NCBI GenBank assembly: GCA_016197205.1
Contig: JACPWG010000167.1
Span: 1-56,173, forward strand
Direction of reading: 5' to 3'
Length of the DNA stretch: 56,173 nucleotides
Source: Planctomycetota bacterium
Lineage (GTDB): Bacteria; Planctomycetota; MHYJ01; WSZJ01; JACPWG01
Positions 8,381 through 17,220 of the stretch are shown here, piece after piece (within the stretch, counting starts at the first letter, position 1; the number at the start of each line of letters is the position of its first letter). A program made the translations under genes and the position numbers. The notes beneath the pieces are model-generated. The model searched no databases, was not told where the DNA came from, and saw only the letters and a program-made list of their open reading frames with translations.

Positions 8381-11300
8381 ATGACCGAACCTGTGCCTGC
8401 CGCTCCCGGTGGAGCGTTGCCCCTCGCGTCGCCTGCCGCCGGCCTGACCTCCACGCCGACCGCCGCCGCGGTCCCGGGGGCGGCGCCCGCCCCGGCGCCC
8501 GCACCCGGCGCGGGTCCTGAACCGCGCGCCGGTTTGGGTCCCCATTCGACCCCTGCGATTTGCGCGATCTTCCTCTTGTCCGGCGTCGCTGGGCTCATCT
8601 ACGAAATCGTCTGGACCCGGCGGCTCCTGCTCGTCTTCGGCTCCACCTCGTTCGCGGTCGGCACCGTACTCGCCGCCTTCATGAGCGGCTTGGCTCTCGG
8701 CAGCCGCCTCTTCGGCCGCCGCGCGGACCGCGCCGGCGACCCCCTGCTTCTCTACGCGGTCCTGGAGTTCGCGATCGGGGCCTACGGGCTCGCCAGCCCC
8801 CAGCTCGTCGATCTCCTCGAAGCGGTCTACGGTTCCCTCCACGCCGCGCTCGCGCCAGGCTTCGGTCTCTCCGTCGCCCTACGCTTCTGCCTTGCCACCG
8901 CCTTCATCCTGGTCCCGACGGCCTGCATGGGCGGAACGCTGCCGGTCCTCGCGCGCCACGTCTCACGCGGCGAGGGCGGCTCGGCCGCGCGCGTGGGCCT
9001 CCTCTACGCCGTAAACACGACCGGGGCCGTCCTCGGCACGCTCCTCGGCGGGCTCTGGCTGCTCCCCCACCTCGGCGTCTCCCTGACCCTTCGGGTCGCC
9101 GGCGTGCTCAACCTGGCCGCGGGCGCCTTCGCCCTGGCCCTGCGCGCGCCGGCGCTCGACGCCGGCACCGCCACCTCGGCGCTTGCGGCCCCGGCAGGCC
9201 TCGTCCCCCCCTCACGCGAAGCGGCCGCAGGGGATTCCGCCCCGCACTCGCGTACAGTCCCCCTCTCCCGCGACGCGGGTGAGGCTCGGGGTGAGGGCGC
9301 GAGCCACGCCGCCCCTTCCCCCTCCCTCCCCCCCGCGGTCCCTACGGTCCCACCCGCCGATTCCGTGGCGCCCGCCGCCGTCCTCCTCGCGGTCGCCCTC
9401 TCCGGGTTCGCCTCCTTCCTCTACGAAGTCGCCTGGACGCGCACCCTCCATATGATCGTCGGCAGCACGCACGACGCCCTGACCGTCATGCTCGCCGCCT
9501 TCCTTGTCGGCATCGCGGCCGGCAGCGCCGCGATCGCCCGGTTAGCGGACCGCGTCCGCTCCCCCCGCGCCCTTTTCCTCGGCATCGAGCTGGGCATCGC
9601 GGTCCTCGCGCTCCTTGTGATCCCCCTCTTCGGACAGCTCCCCTACGTCCTCATTTCCTGGCAGTCTTTTCTTCGCGAAAGCCATGCGCGGTTCGTCGTC
9701 TTCAAGTTCGCGCTCTCCATGGCCGCGATGCTCGGCCCCACCTTCCTGCTCGGGGCCGCCTTCCCGGTGGCGATCCGCCTCTTCCTCGGGGGCCTGCCCG
9801 ACGTCGGCGGCAGGCTCGGCCGCCTCTACCTCTGGAACACCGCCGGCTGCATCCTGGGTGCGCTTGCCGCGGCGTTCGCGCTCATCCCGTCGATCGGCGC
9901 GCTCGGGACCGCCCGCGTCGGCGCCGTCGCGAATGCCCTGGCCGGCCTTGTCCTCTGGCTCTGGGGAGCGGACGCGCTCCGCCGCCTGCCCCGCGCGCTC
10001 GCGGCGGTCGCCGGCGTCCTCGCGCTCCTCGCCCTGGTCCCCGACTGGGACCGCACCTCGGTCACTTCCGCCCCCTACATGTACGCCTACCAGTTCGAGG
10101 GCATGGACCGCGAGCGGATCCAGCGCATTCTCCGGTCCGCCCCGATCGTGTACGACCGCGAGGGACTGGACAGCGTCGTCACGGTCCGGAAGTCCTCCAA
10201 GGAGCTGCTCTTCCAGATCAATGGGAAGACCGAGGCCTCCACCGGGCCCGGACAGCTCGACGCCCTCGTGCTCCTTTCCGAGATCCCCCTCCAGCTTCAC
10301 CCCGAGCCGAAGGACGCCCTCGTGATCGGCTGGGGGCTCGGCGTCTCCGTCGGCGCGCTGACGCGCCATCCGTCGGTCCAGTCGATCGACGTCGTCGAAC
10401 TGGAGCGCGCCGTCCTCGGGGCCGCCGATCTCTTCGCCGAACAAAATTACGACGCGGCCCACAACCCGCGCGTCCACGTGCGCTTCGACGACGGGCGGAA
10501 CTTCACCGCTTTGACCAAAAAAAAATACGATATCATCACCTCCGACGCGCCCGATTGCTGGGTCACGGGCCCGTCCCACCTCTTCACGGTGGAACATTTG
10601 CGCAACGTCAAGGCCCGGCTCCGCCCGGGCGGGCTCCTGAGCCAGTGGGTCGCGCTCGGCTCCTTGACGGAGGAAGCGCTGCTTTCGCTGCTCCGTACCT
10701 TCGGCGAGGTGTTTGAGCACGTTTCCGTCTGGGAAACGCCCCACCCTCTCGAACAGATCCTCGTCGCCTCGGACTCGCCGATGGTCCTCGATTGCGCACG
10801 CTTCCGGCGCCGACTGGAGGTGCCGACGATTCGCGCCGACCTCGAGCGCATCTCGCTCACGGACCCCGCGGCCTTCGCCGCCTGCCGGATCGGCGAGCTG
10901 CCGCGCGAGGCCTGGGCGGAGGCGGTGATGAACACCGACGACCTGCCCGTGCTCGAGTTCACGCCGCGCGCGAACTTCCTGCGGGCCGGGTCCTCGATCG
11001 AGACGCACGATTGGCTCGTCCGGCGCCGCGGCGCCTACCGCATGGCGGTGGAGGGGATCCCCGAAGCGGAGCGGGAGGCCTTCCTGCGCGAGCTGGCCCG
11101 GCGGCTCGAGGACCACCCTGACCCGCTCGCGGCGCTCCAAGTCCACGCGGTCATCGCCGGACTGTACCCGGCCGACATCGTGAGCCTGCACGAAGAGGTG
11201 CGGATCCTGCTCCAACTCGGCCGTCCGGACCTTGCCCTCGCGCCCGCCGCGGCCGCGCTGAAGCTCGTCCCGGAGAACGCCAAGGCGAACTTCCTCCTGG

Positions 11301-11650
11301 GCGCGTCGCTCGCTCGCGTCGGGAAGTTCGAGGAGTCGCTCGCCCTTCTCGGGAAGGCGTCCGCGGGCGGCTACGAGGACCCGGTCGTCCGGTACCTGCT
11401 CGCTCGAAGCCTGCTGGAACTCAAGCGCTGGGACGAGGCGGAGTCGCCGCTCGCCGAGTTCCTGAAGGCTGTCCCGGAGGACCGGGACGGTCTGTCGGCG
11501 ATGGCCTATCTTTGGGAGAAGCGGGGGGAGCCGGCGAAGGCGCTGCCCTTTGTGGAGAAGGCCCTGGGCGTCGAGCAGCGTCCGAATTTTCGTCAGGCAC
11601 TCCTGGCGCAGCTCCAGCGCCTGCGGCGGGCCGCGGGTCCGGCGAAGTAG
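8381..11650 (+). CDS. Fused MFS-type membrane domain, spermidine synthase-like domain and TPRs
   Basis: 1089 residues. After a Pro/Ala-rich tail (1-45) come two homologous membrane halves: about 60-260 (YEIVWTRRLLLVFGST) and about 325-560 (YEVAWTRTLHMIVGST). Residues about 570-840 resemble the aminopropyltransferase/SAM-methyltransferase fold: GWGLGVSVG glycine loop, DVVELE acidic end, DDGRNF and TSDAPD. Three or four TPR-like units end the protein (about 925-1080). Such fusions are common in Planctomycetota and are usually called fused MFS/spermidine synthase; substrates are not established. The two membrane halves are joined by a low-complexity linker that contains a copy of an intergenic repeat (see 9211-9310). 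The AGGAGG is about 13 bases upstream, a little far, but the ATG is the only good candidate. Confidence 0.85.
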   Translation: MTEPVPAAPGGALPLASPAAGLTSTPTAAAVPGAAPAPAPAPGAGPEPRAGLGPHSTPAICAIFLLSGVAGLIYEIVWTRRLLLVFGSTSFAVGTVLAAFMSGLALGSRLFGRRADRAGDPLLLYAVLEFAIGAYGLASPQLVDLLEAVYGSLHAALAPGFGLSVALRFCLATAFILVPTACMGGTLPVLARHVSRGEGGSAARVGLLYAVNTTGAVLGTLLGGLWLLPHLGVSLTLRVAGVLNLAAGAFALALRAPALDAGTATSALAAPAGLVPPSREAAAGDSAPHSRTVPLSRDAGEARGEGASHAAPSPSLPPAVPTVPPADSVAPAAVLLAVALSGFASFLYEVAWTRTLHMIVGSTHDALTVMLAAFLVGIAAGSAAIARLADRVRSPRALFLGIELGIAVLALLVIPLFGQLPYVLISWQSFLRESHARFVVFKFALSMAAMLGPTFLLGAAFPVAIRLFLGGLPDVGGRLGRLYLWNTAGCILGALAAAFALIPSIGALGTARVGAVANALAGLVLWLWGADALRRLPRALAAVAGVLALLALVPDWDRTSVTSAPYMYAYQFEGMDRERIQRILRSAPIVYDREGLDSVVTVRKSSKELLFQINGKTEASTGPGQLDALVLLSEIPLQLHPEPKDALVIGWGLGVSVGALTRHPSVQSIDVVELERAVLGAADLFAEQNYDAAHNPRVHVRFDDGRNFTALTKKKYDIITSDAPDCWVTGPSHLFTVEHLRNVKARLRPGGLLSQWVALGSLTEEALLSLLRTFGEVFEHVSVWETPHPLEQILVASDSPMVLDCARFRRRLEVPTIRADLERISLTDPAAFAACRIGELPREAWAEAVMNTDDLPVLEFTPRANFLRAGSSIETHDWLVRRRGAYRMAVEGIPEAEREAFLRELARRLEDHPDPLAALQVHAVIAGLYPADIVSLHEEVRILLQLGRPDLALAPAAAALKLVPENAKANFLLGASLARVGKFEESLALLGKASAGGYEDPVVRYLLARSLLELKRWDEAESPLAEFLKAVPEDRDGLSAMAYLWEKRGEPAKALPFVEKALGVEQRPNFRQALLAQLQRLRRAAGPAK
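9211..9310 (+). repeat. Intergenic repeat embedded in frame in a coding sequence
   Basis: This segment matches 13578-13680 upstream of ribD: AGCGGCCG, then CCGCACTCGCG, ACAGTCCCCCTCTCCCGC and GGGGTGAGGGC in the same order and spacing. Here it encodes about 33 residues (SREAAAG to ARGEGAS) linking the two membrane halves of the 8381 protein without breaking the frame. Confidence 0.75.
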
Positions 11651-11688
11651 GCGGGTTGCGGTGAGCGCGTGCGACCGCTTCTCGGCGG

Positions 11689-11717
11689 TTGACCGGCCTC
11701 CCCGCGAGTGCTATCAT
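11689..11717 (+). promoter_or_regulatory. Sigma-70 promoter of miaB
   Basis: TTGACC (11689-11694), 17 bp, TATCAT (11712-11717), 65 bp before the miaB ATG. Confidence 0.8.
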
Positions 11718-11781
11718 TTCCCGTTTCGTCCTGCCGTCTCCGCGCCCAGCCCCGCGCGCGCCCACTCCCGGGAGGGAAGCC

Positions 11782-13179
11782 ATGGACAAGCGGCTGTATT
11801 TCGAAACCTTCGGCTGCCAGATGAACCGGCTCGACTCGGAGCTGGTCCTGGGCGAGCTGGTGCGTGACGGCTACGTGCTTACCGACGACAAGGAGGGCGC
11901 GGACGTCATCCTGTACAACACGTGCAGCGTCCGCGGCAAGGCCGAGGAGAAGGTCTACTCGCACCTCGGGGATTTGCGGCGCGCGAAGCGGGAGCGGCCG
12001 GAGCTGGTGATCGGCGTGCTCGGGTGCATGGCGCAGCGCGAAGGGGCCGCGCTTCGCGACCGCGCGCCGCATGTGGACCTGGTGTGCGGGACGCACCAGT
12101 ACCGCGAGATGCCCGCCCTGTTGCGCTCCGTCGTCGAGCGCGGCATGCCCGTCGTGGCGGTGGACGAGCGGCCGGACGTGGATGCCTTCGACCGCGGGCA
12201 GGGGCCGCTCGAAAACCCCTACCAGGCCTTCGTCCTGGCGATGAAGGGCTGCGACTGCCGTTGCACCTTCTGCGTCGTCCCTCTGACCCGAGGCACGGAG
12301 CTTTCGCGGCCGATCGACTCGATCGTCGAGGAGGTCCGCACGCTCGTCGGCCGCGGGGTCGTGGAGGTGACGCTCCTCGGGCAGAACGTCACCTCCTACG
12401 GCAAAAACCTGAGTCCCTCCGCGCCGCAGTTTCCACTGCACGATTCGCGTCCGGAGCGCAGCCCGGCGGAGTGGGAAGTGAATCTGGCCGGTCTGTTACG
12501 CGCCGTCGCGGGCGTCGAGGGGCTGCGCCGCCTGCGGTTCCTGACCGGGCATCCGGCCTTCGCCCACCGCGAGCTCTTCGAGGTCATCCGCGACGAGCCG
12601 AAGATCTGCCCCTATTTCCACGCGCCGGCGCAGTCCGGGTCCGACCGGATCCTGCGGCGGATGAAGCGTGGCTACACGCGCAGTGAGTATCTCGAACGCG
12701 TCGCCCAGTCGCGTGAGGTTTGCCCGCGGCTCGAGTGGGTCAGCGATTTCATCGTGGGCTTCCCGGGGGAGACGGACGCGGATTTCGAGTCGACCGTCGA
12801 GCTCGTCGATCAGGTCGGCTTTCTCGTCGCGTACATCTTCAAGTATTCGCCGCGCCCCGGCACCCCCGGCGCGCGGCTGGCGGACGACGTGCCGGAGGAG
12901 GTCAAGCAGGAGCGGAACCAGCTCCTGCTTCGCCACCAGGAGCGGGTGAACGCGCGGAAGAACGCGGCGACGATCGGCTCCGACGTGGAGGTCCTGGTGG
13001 AGGGCCCGAGCCGGATGAACGCCGCGCGCTGGACCGGGCGCGCCCCGGACAACCGCATCGTCGTCTTCGATCGGGCCGACGCGCGCCCCGGCGAGCTGCG
13101 GCCCGTGCGTGTTCATCACGCCACCCCCCTCACGCTCATCGGCGACCTCGTGGACGCGACCGCACCCGCTCCGCGCTAG
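11782..13179 (+). CDS. miaB: tRNA-2-methylthio-N6-dimethylallyladenosine synthase MiaB
   Basis: A 465-residue radical-SAM methylthiotransferase that adds the 2-methylthio group to i6A37 of tRNAs. The N-terminal UPF0004 domain has its three cluster cysteines (FGCQMN near residue 12, NTCSVRG near 47, LGCMAQ near 82). The radical-SAM CxxxCxxC is at about 157-164 (KGCDCRCTFC), and a TRAM domain closes the protein (about 390-460). WTGRAPDNRIVVF near the end resembles the MiaB rather than the RimO/MtaB form. The start at 11782 has GGGAGG upstream and sits 65 bp behind a strong promoter; the frame extending to 11689 would begin in that promoter. A repeat arm begins two bases after the stop. Confidence 0.95.
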   Translation: MDKRLYFETFGCQMNRLDSELVLGELVRDGYVLTDDKEGADVILYNTCSVRGKAEEKVYSHLGDLRRAKRERPELVIGVLGCMAQREGAALRDRAPHVDLVCGTHQYREMPALLRSVVERGMPVVAVDERPDVDAFDRGQGPLENPYQAFVLAMKGCDCRCTFCVVPLTRGTELSRPIDSIVEEVRTLVGRGVVEVTLLGQNVTSYGKNLSPSAPQFPLHDSRPERSPAEWEVNLAGLLRAVAGVEGLRRLRFLTGHPAFAHRELFEVIRDEPKICPYFHAPAQSGSDRILRRMKRGYTRSEYLERVAQSREVCPRLEWVSDFIVGFPGETDADFESTVELVDQVGFLVAYIFKYSPRPGTPGARLADDVPEEVKQERNQLLLRHQERVNARKNAATIGSDVEVLVEGPSRMNAARWTGRAPDNRIVVFDRADARPGELRPVRVHHATPLTLIGDLVDATAPAPR

Positions 13180-13180
13180 C

Positions 13181-13550
13181 GGGCGTTCAAGGTCGATTCG
13201 GCATTTCCTCAGTGTCCCTCGGTCCAGCCCAGCTCGAATGACCCCGAGACACGCACCAACCCGGACCGATGTTGAAGGGGCAGTCGCAAGTGAACGCCAG
13301 TCGCGTCACGGTCCGCCTGAAGGCGAAACTACAAGCAGCGCCGCGGCCTGTGCGCGCGGGGCCTGGAAAGCGGCCGTTCCGGGCAACCTGCCCGAAGTAC
13401 TGCGACCCGGTTCGTAGTTCCGCCTTCAGGCGGGGCGACTGGCCGCCGGATGGATCGAGTTTGCCGCTGCTTCCCTGTCCACATCGCCGGCTCCTAGAGG
13501 GGCGCGGTCCGACCTTCCGCCTTCACCCACCGCATCGACCTTGAACGCCC
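13181..13550. repeat. Nested inverted-repeat block between miaB and ribD
   Basis: Outer arms 13181-13201 (GGGCGTTCAAGGTCGATTCG and one more base) and 13530-13550 are inverted with one mismatch. Inner arms 13313-13332 (CCGCCTGAAGGCGAAACTAC) and 13414-13433 are inverted with one mismatch; each contains the palindrome-like CCGCCTGAAGGCG. No open frame looks coding. The left outer arm begins two bases after the miaB stop. Confidence 0.7.
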
Positions 13551-13744
13551 ACGAGCTTCCCCGTGCCCATCGCGCGCCGTCCCCCTCTCCCGCGGAGCGG
13601 CCGTAATGCTCACGACTCCGCACTCGCGCACAGTCCCCCTCTCCCGCAAAGCGAAAGAGGGCAGGGGTGAGGGCACGACGCAGCTCGGGCTTTCGCATCC
13701 TCTCCACTCCCCTGCTTCCCCCTGATTTCCCGCGAGTTTTCCCC
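13551..13744. repeat. CCCCCTCTCCCGC-type repeat upstream of ribD
   Basis: Positions 13571-13680 contain two CCCCCTCTCCCGC units, CCGCACTCGCGCACAG and GGGGTGAGGGC, the same series found inside the 8381 gene. I see no FMN riboswitch and no clear promoter. Confidence 0.55.
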
Positions 13745-14866
13745 GTGGACCGCGACGAGCTCTTCATGGACCGCGCCCTCGCCCTCGCCCGTCGCGGCGA
13801 GGATGCGGCCGAGCCCAACCCCCTGGTCGGCGCCGTCGTCGCCCGCGGCGACGAGGTCGTGGGCGAGGGCTGCCATGAACGGTTCGGCCACGCGCACGCC
13901 GAGGTGCACGCCCTGCGCGCCGCCGGGGAGCGCGCGCGCGGCGCTACGCTCTACGTCACGCTGGAGCCCTGTGTCCACCTTGGGAAAAAGACGCCGCCCT
14001 GCCTGCCCCTCGTCCTCGCCTCCGGCGTTACGCGCGTGGTCGCGGCCATGGCCGACCCTTATCCGGCCGTGAAGGGGCGGGGCTTCGAGGCCCTGCGCGC
14101 GGCGGGCGTGGAGGTCCGCGTCGGCGTTCGGGAGGCTGAGGCCCGCCGTCTCAACGCGCCCTTCGTCCAGTACGTCACGACGCGCATGCCTTGGGTGGTC
14201 GCGAAGTGGGCAATGACCCTCGACGGGAAGATCGCGAGCCGGACCGGTGACTCGAAGTGGATTACGAGCGACGAGTCGCGTCGGCTGGCGCGCCGGTGGC
14301 GGCAGCAGTGCGGCGCAGTCGTGGTCGGCGTGGAGACCGTCCTCCGGGACGACCCCGAGCTGCGCGGCGAGGACCCCGCGGGCCGTCAACCGTTGCGCGT
14401 CGTGCTCGACTCCTCCGCCCGAACGCCGCTCGCGAGCCGGCTCGTCCGCTCCGCGCGCGAAGTCCCGGTCCTGATCGTGCACGCCCAGGCCGCGCCGCCG
14501 GATCGCCTCCGCGCGCTGGAGGTGTCAGGCTGCCGGCTTCTCGCGCTCGCGCCGTCCTCGGTCGGCCCCCGGCCCGACTTCCGCGAGGTCATCCGCGTGC
14601 TGGGCGCGGAAGGCCTCCCGCGGGTATTCGTCGAAGGCGGCGGCCGGGTGCTCGCGAGCGCCTTCGAGTCGCGCGTGGTCGGCGAGGCGCGTGTCTTCGT
14701 CGCCCCCCGGATCCTTGGCGGCGCCGACGCCTCGACTCCCGTCGCCGGCTCCGGCGCCCCGCGAATCTCCGAGGCCTTCCGACTCGAGGACGCGCGCTTC
14801 GAGAGCATCGGCCCCGACTGGCTCCTGCGCGGCCGCCTTTGTACCCTCCCCCCCTCGCCGGCGTAG
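13745..14866 (+). CDS. ribD: Riboflavin deaminase/reductase RibD
   Basis: Bifunctional cytosolic enzyme of riboflavin synthesis: deaminates then reduces the GTP-derived pyrimidine. The N-terminal cytidine-deaminase-like domain has the zinc motif HAHAEV (about 50) with PCVHLGKKTPPC (about 75-86). PNPLVGAVV is the usual start of that domain. The C-terminal DHFR-like reductase domain begins at about residue 140 (WAMTLDGKIAS) and has VEGGGRVLAS near 300. 373 residues, normal for the family. I chose the GTG at 13745, which restores the family's charged lead-in before MDRALALARRG; the ATG at 13766 is the alternative, and neither has a strong Shine-Dalgarno. No other rib genes lie in the window. Confidence 0.93.
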   Translation: MDRDELFMDRALALARRGEDAAEPNPLVGAVVARGDEVVGEGCHERFGHAHAEVHALRAAGERARGATLYVTLEPCVHLGKKTPPCLPLVLASGVTRVVAAMADPYPAVKGRGFEALRAAGVEVRVGVREAEARRLNAPFVQYVTTRMPWVVAKWAMTLDGKIASRTGDSKWITSDESRRLARRWRQQCGAVVVGVETVLRDDPELRGEDPAGRQPLRVVLDSSARTPLASRLVRSAREVPVLIVHAQAAPPDRLRALEVSGCRLLALAPSSVGPRPDFREVIRVLGAEGLPRVFVEGGGRVLASAFESRVVGEARVFVAPRILGGADASTPVAGSGAPRISEAFRLEDARFESIGPDWLLRGRLCTLPPSPA

Positions 14867-14923
14867 CGGGAGTGGGCAGGGCCGTCGCTCCGCGCCCACG
14901 CCCCGCCGATCCCCCGCCGACGT

Positions 14924-15175
14924 TCACCGTAGCCCCAGCACGCGAGCGACCTCTCCCAAGGTCGTCCTCCCTGCCGCGGCGCGGCGGAAGCCGTCGGCCG
15001 CCGGCGTGACGGTTCCCTGGCGTATGGCGATCGCGCGCAGCTCGTCCACCGGCGCTCCGCGGCGCAAGGCGGCGGAAAGCTCCGGCGTCATCTCGAGCGA
15101 CTCGGTGAGGAGGCCGCGGCCCCGGAAGCCGGTCTGTCCGCAAGCGCGGCACCCGACCGCCCGTCGGAAGCGGCC
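14924..15175 (-). pseudogene. Relic of a GspE/PilB-type secretion ATPase C-terminus
   Basis: About 83 codons read like the extreme C-terminus of type II secretion/type IV pilus ATPases: the zinc pair CRACGQTGFRGRG, LLTESLEMTPEL, an IRQGTVT segment, then ADGFRRAAAGRTTLGEVARV, ending in a normal TGA. In intact proteins this follows about 400 residues with Walker A and B motifs; none of that is upstream. The frame stays open to 15571 but turns into unrelated Arg/Pro-rich sequence. It lies between ribD and a gene on the other strand without a promoter. I read it as a truncated remnant of a lost gene. Confidence 0.6.
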
Positions 15176-15467
15176 CGGCACGGACGCCGGCTCGAGGCCA
15201 CCGGCGCCGCTCCCCCCGCTTCGGTGATCCGGGCGGAAAGCGACGCGAGCAGCGGTCGGATCTCCGGCGGCAGCCCGATGCGGGGCGGCTCGCCACGCCC
15301 GGGGGGGACCGCCCGCATCCGTCCAGTCCTTGCGGTCGTGGTCGGTTTTTACGCTCGAACGCGAGCCCGCTCGGACGCGGCGGGGGGCTTCAGGAGGGCA
15401 GCAGGAGCCGGTCCGCCGCTCGCGGCGAAAGGACTGCCAGGGATGTCCCTGGGGCGGGCTCTTGCGG

Positions 15468-15473
15468 TATAAT
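15468..15473 (+). promoter_or_regulatory. -10 element for the 15495 gene
   Basis: TATAAT at 15468-15473, 22 bp before the first ATG. The -35 region is not recognisable, so an activator or an extended -10 may be involved. Confidence 0.5.
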
Positions 15474-15494
15474 CGGCCTTCCCTCCGTGACCCG

Positions 15495-16505
15495 ATGGCG
15501 AGGACGGTCGATTCCACCCCCGAGGCCATGACGACCTGCGCAGGGAGACGGCGAGCCGTGCTTCTGGGCAAAGCGGAAGTCCTCTACAGGTCCCTCTCCG
15601 AGGACGAGAAGAGTCTTCTGGAGACGAAGTCCGCGCAGGCGGACCTGACCGCCGAAGAGTGGCTCGGCTTCCTCGCCCGCATCGACCGGTACGAGCAGGC
15701 CGCGGATGCCGAACGCTCGGCCGCGTCGGTCCTGGGCGGAGCGGCCACCGTTCTGGGCGTGGGCCTTTTCGTGGTCGGGTCGATCGCGTGGCGCCGTCCG
15801 GAGCTCGGCCTGCTGCTGGGTTCGCTCCCGCTGGCCGCGGCCGGCCGGCTCTTCCTCCAGCAGGCCACGTTGAGACGGCGGAACCTCGCGAATCATCCGC
15901 GCGCCTTCGCCCGAGGGCTGATCGAGGCGCTCCGTCCCGAGCTGAAGCCGGGCGCGCGGCTGACGATGCACGTGGAGTTCTCCGGGGGACGGCTGCGCGA
16001 GAAACAGGTGTCGCGCAAGTCGGGACCTGTGCGGGTGGAACTCCGGCGGCCCGTGCTCTCGCCCTTCAAGGCCGATCTGATCACGACGAAGGAGACGACG
16101 TACGAGAACGCCTGGATCGAGGGAAGGACGCGCCTGGTGGACGGCTCGTCGCTGGAGTGGCGGATCGTAGACAGGATCGGACACCGGGAGGAGGTCACGT
16201 ACTCGCAACGCGGCGTGCAGGCTTTCGACCGTGAGGATCTCTTCCTGACGCGGAGCACGATCGACCTGGCGCTCAAGCTGCCGCCGGGCCGAACCGCGCG
16301 GCCCCCGGCGACCCCCTATACGCCCCTGGGCGACAAGGTCGAGGTCGAGAGCGGCTCGGGAGGGACCGTCGTTCGCATGCGTCGGGAGGTGTTCCTGGAC
16401 GGCCTGCGCCCGCTGGACGTGGGGGAATTCGCGGCCCTCCTTGCGGAGGCGCGCCGGCGGGGCGGTCTGTCGCACGGGCGGGACGCGCGGGCCGCGCGGG
16501 AATAG
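15495..16505 (+). CDS. Membrane protein of unknown function
   Basis: 336 residues. A charged N-terminal helical region (LSEDEKSLLETKSAQADLT) precedes two hydrophobic helices at about 78-115 (GGAATVLGVGLFVVGSI and LGLLLGSLPLAAAG). A beta-rich cytoplasmic or periplasmic domain follows (about 145-320; repeated VEFSGG, VELRRPV, EEVTYSQRG). No family recognised. The ATG at 15495 fits the TATAAT at 15468 but has no Shine-Dalgarno; a GTG at 15558 with GGAGA upstream is a serious alternative and would give a 315-residue protein. Monocistronic, followed by a repeat-filled spacer. Confidence 0.7.
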   Translation: MARTVDSTPEAMTTCAGRRRAVLLGKAEVLYRSLSEDEKSLLETKSAQADLTAEEWLGFLARIDRYEQAADAERSAASVLGGAATVLGVGLFVVGSIAWRRPELGLLLGSLPLAAAGRLFLQQATLRRRNLANHPRAFARGLIEALRPELKPGARLTMHVEFSGGRLREKQVSRKSGPVRVELRRPVLSPFKADLITTKETTYENAWIEGRTRLVDGSSLEWRIVDRIGHREEVTYSQRGVQAFDREDLFLTRSTIDLALKLPPGRTARPPATPYTPLGDKVEVESGSGGTVVRMRREVFLDGLRPLDVGEFAALLAEARRRGGLSHGRDARAARE

Positions 16506-16878
16506 CAGGGCGTGAAGAGGTCGCGGGCATCGCCCACCCGCCGCCCCGACGCTTCCGAATTGAGGGGACATGTCGTTCGCGTGGGCGCACGTCGGGGGAC
16601 ACGTGGTCGCGCGGCATCGGGGCGAGCTTGTGGCCGGTTGTGCGATTGGCGGCGCCGAAGGAGGCGACACCGCGGAGCCGTACGTGTCCCCTGTTTTGCG
16701 CTTGTGTGGCCGTGGCGACCTAGCGCCCGTGAAGGAATAACTCATGGATCGGCGCCTTCTTCGGAGGGAAGAGGCCCTTGTGATGCAGGCCTTCCGGCCT
16801 GCCCATTCAAGGTGGTGTTGCATCGCTTTCGCTCGCCGCAAGCCGGCTATTCATTTGAGCCTGCGGCTTGAGAGCGCT
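16506..16878. other. Gene-free spacer with GGGGACACGT inversions
   Basis: GGGGACACGT (about 16595) and ACGTGTCCCC (about 16682) are inverted about 85 bp apart. GTACGTGTCCCCTG at 16680-16693 recurs exactly at 18781-18794. A palindrome GCAGGC-CTTCCG-GCCTGC lies at 16785-16802. I see no coding sequence. Confidence 0.55.
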
Positions 16879-17031
16879 TTGTGGTGCAGGGCTTCCGCCC
16901 TGCACCCGCACTCGCACGAAACGTCCGAAGTGCCTCTTCGCTACCCGTCGAGCCTCCGCCGCGACCAACGGGCTGCGTGATTTCCACCCGAGTTGTCCCG
17001 CCGGTGCAGGGCGGAAGCCCTGCACCACAAG
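16879..17031 (-). repeat. Dispersed element R2, copy A
   Basis: Bounded by TTGTGGTGCAGGGCTTCCGC on one side and its inverse ending CCACAA on the other, each arm itself a palindrome (GGTGCAGGG...CCCTGCACC). The interior aligns along its length, on the opposite strand, with copy B at 36108-36261 (shared CCGGCGGGACA, AATCAC-GAGCCCG-like, GACGCTC/TGCGA). About 150 bp, no open frame, so it looks like a non-autonomous mobile element. Confidence 0.7.
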
Positions 17032-17220
17032 GGCTCGAGGCTGGCGGAGGCAAGCACCCAGAAACTCGCCCCGTTCCGCGGTCGAACTGGTGATGGCTTG
17101 TTCCTCAGGGGGCGACTCGTTTGCCCACCTTGAAAGGGCTGGCCTTCCGGCCTGCACGGACTGGCGTGAGCGCCTGACTTGTTCCTTTACGGGCCCTTAC
17201 CCCAGCAGGGAAGCGGTTCC
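17032..17220. other. Spacer between R2 and the toxin gene
   Basis: Contains one further partial palindrome, GGCTGGCCTTCCGGCCTGC (about 17134-17152). Nothing else recognised. Confidence 0.4.

Noticed and set aside
13551..13744. FMN riboswitch before ribD
   Set aside because: None of the conserved RFN-element segments are visible; the region is repeat sequence.
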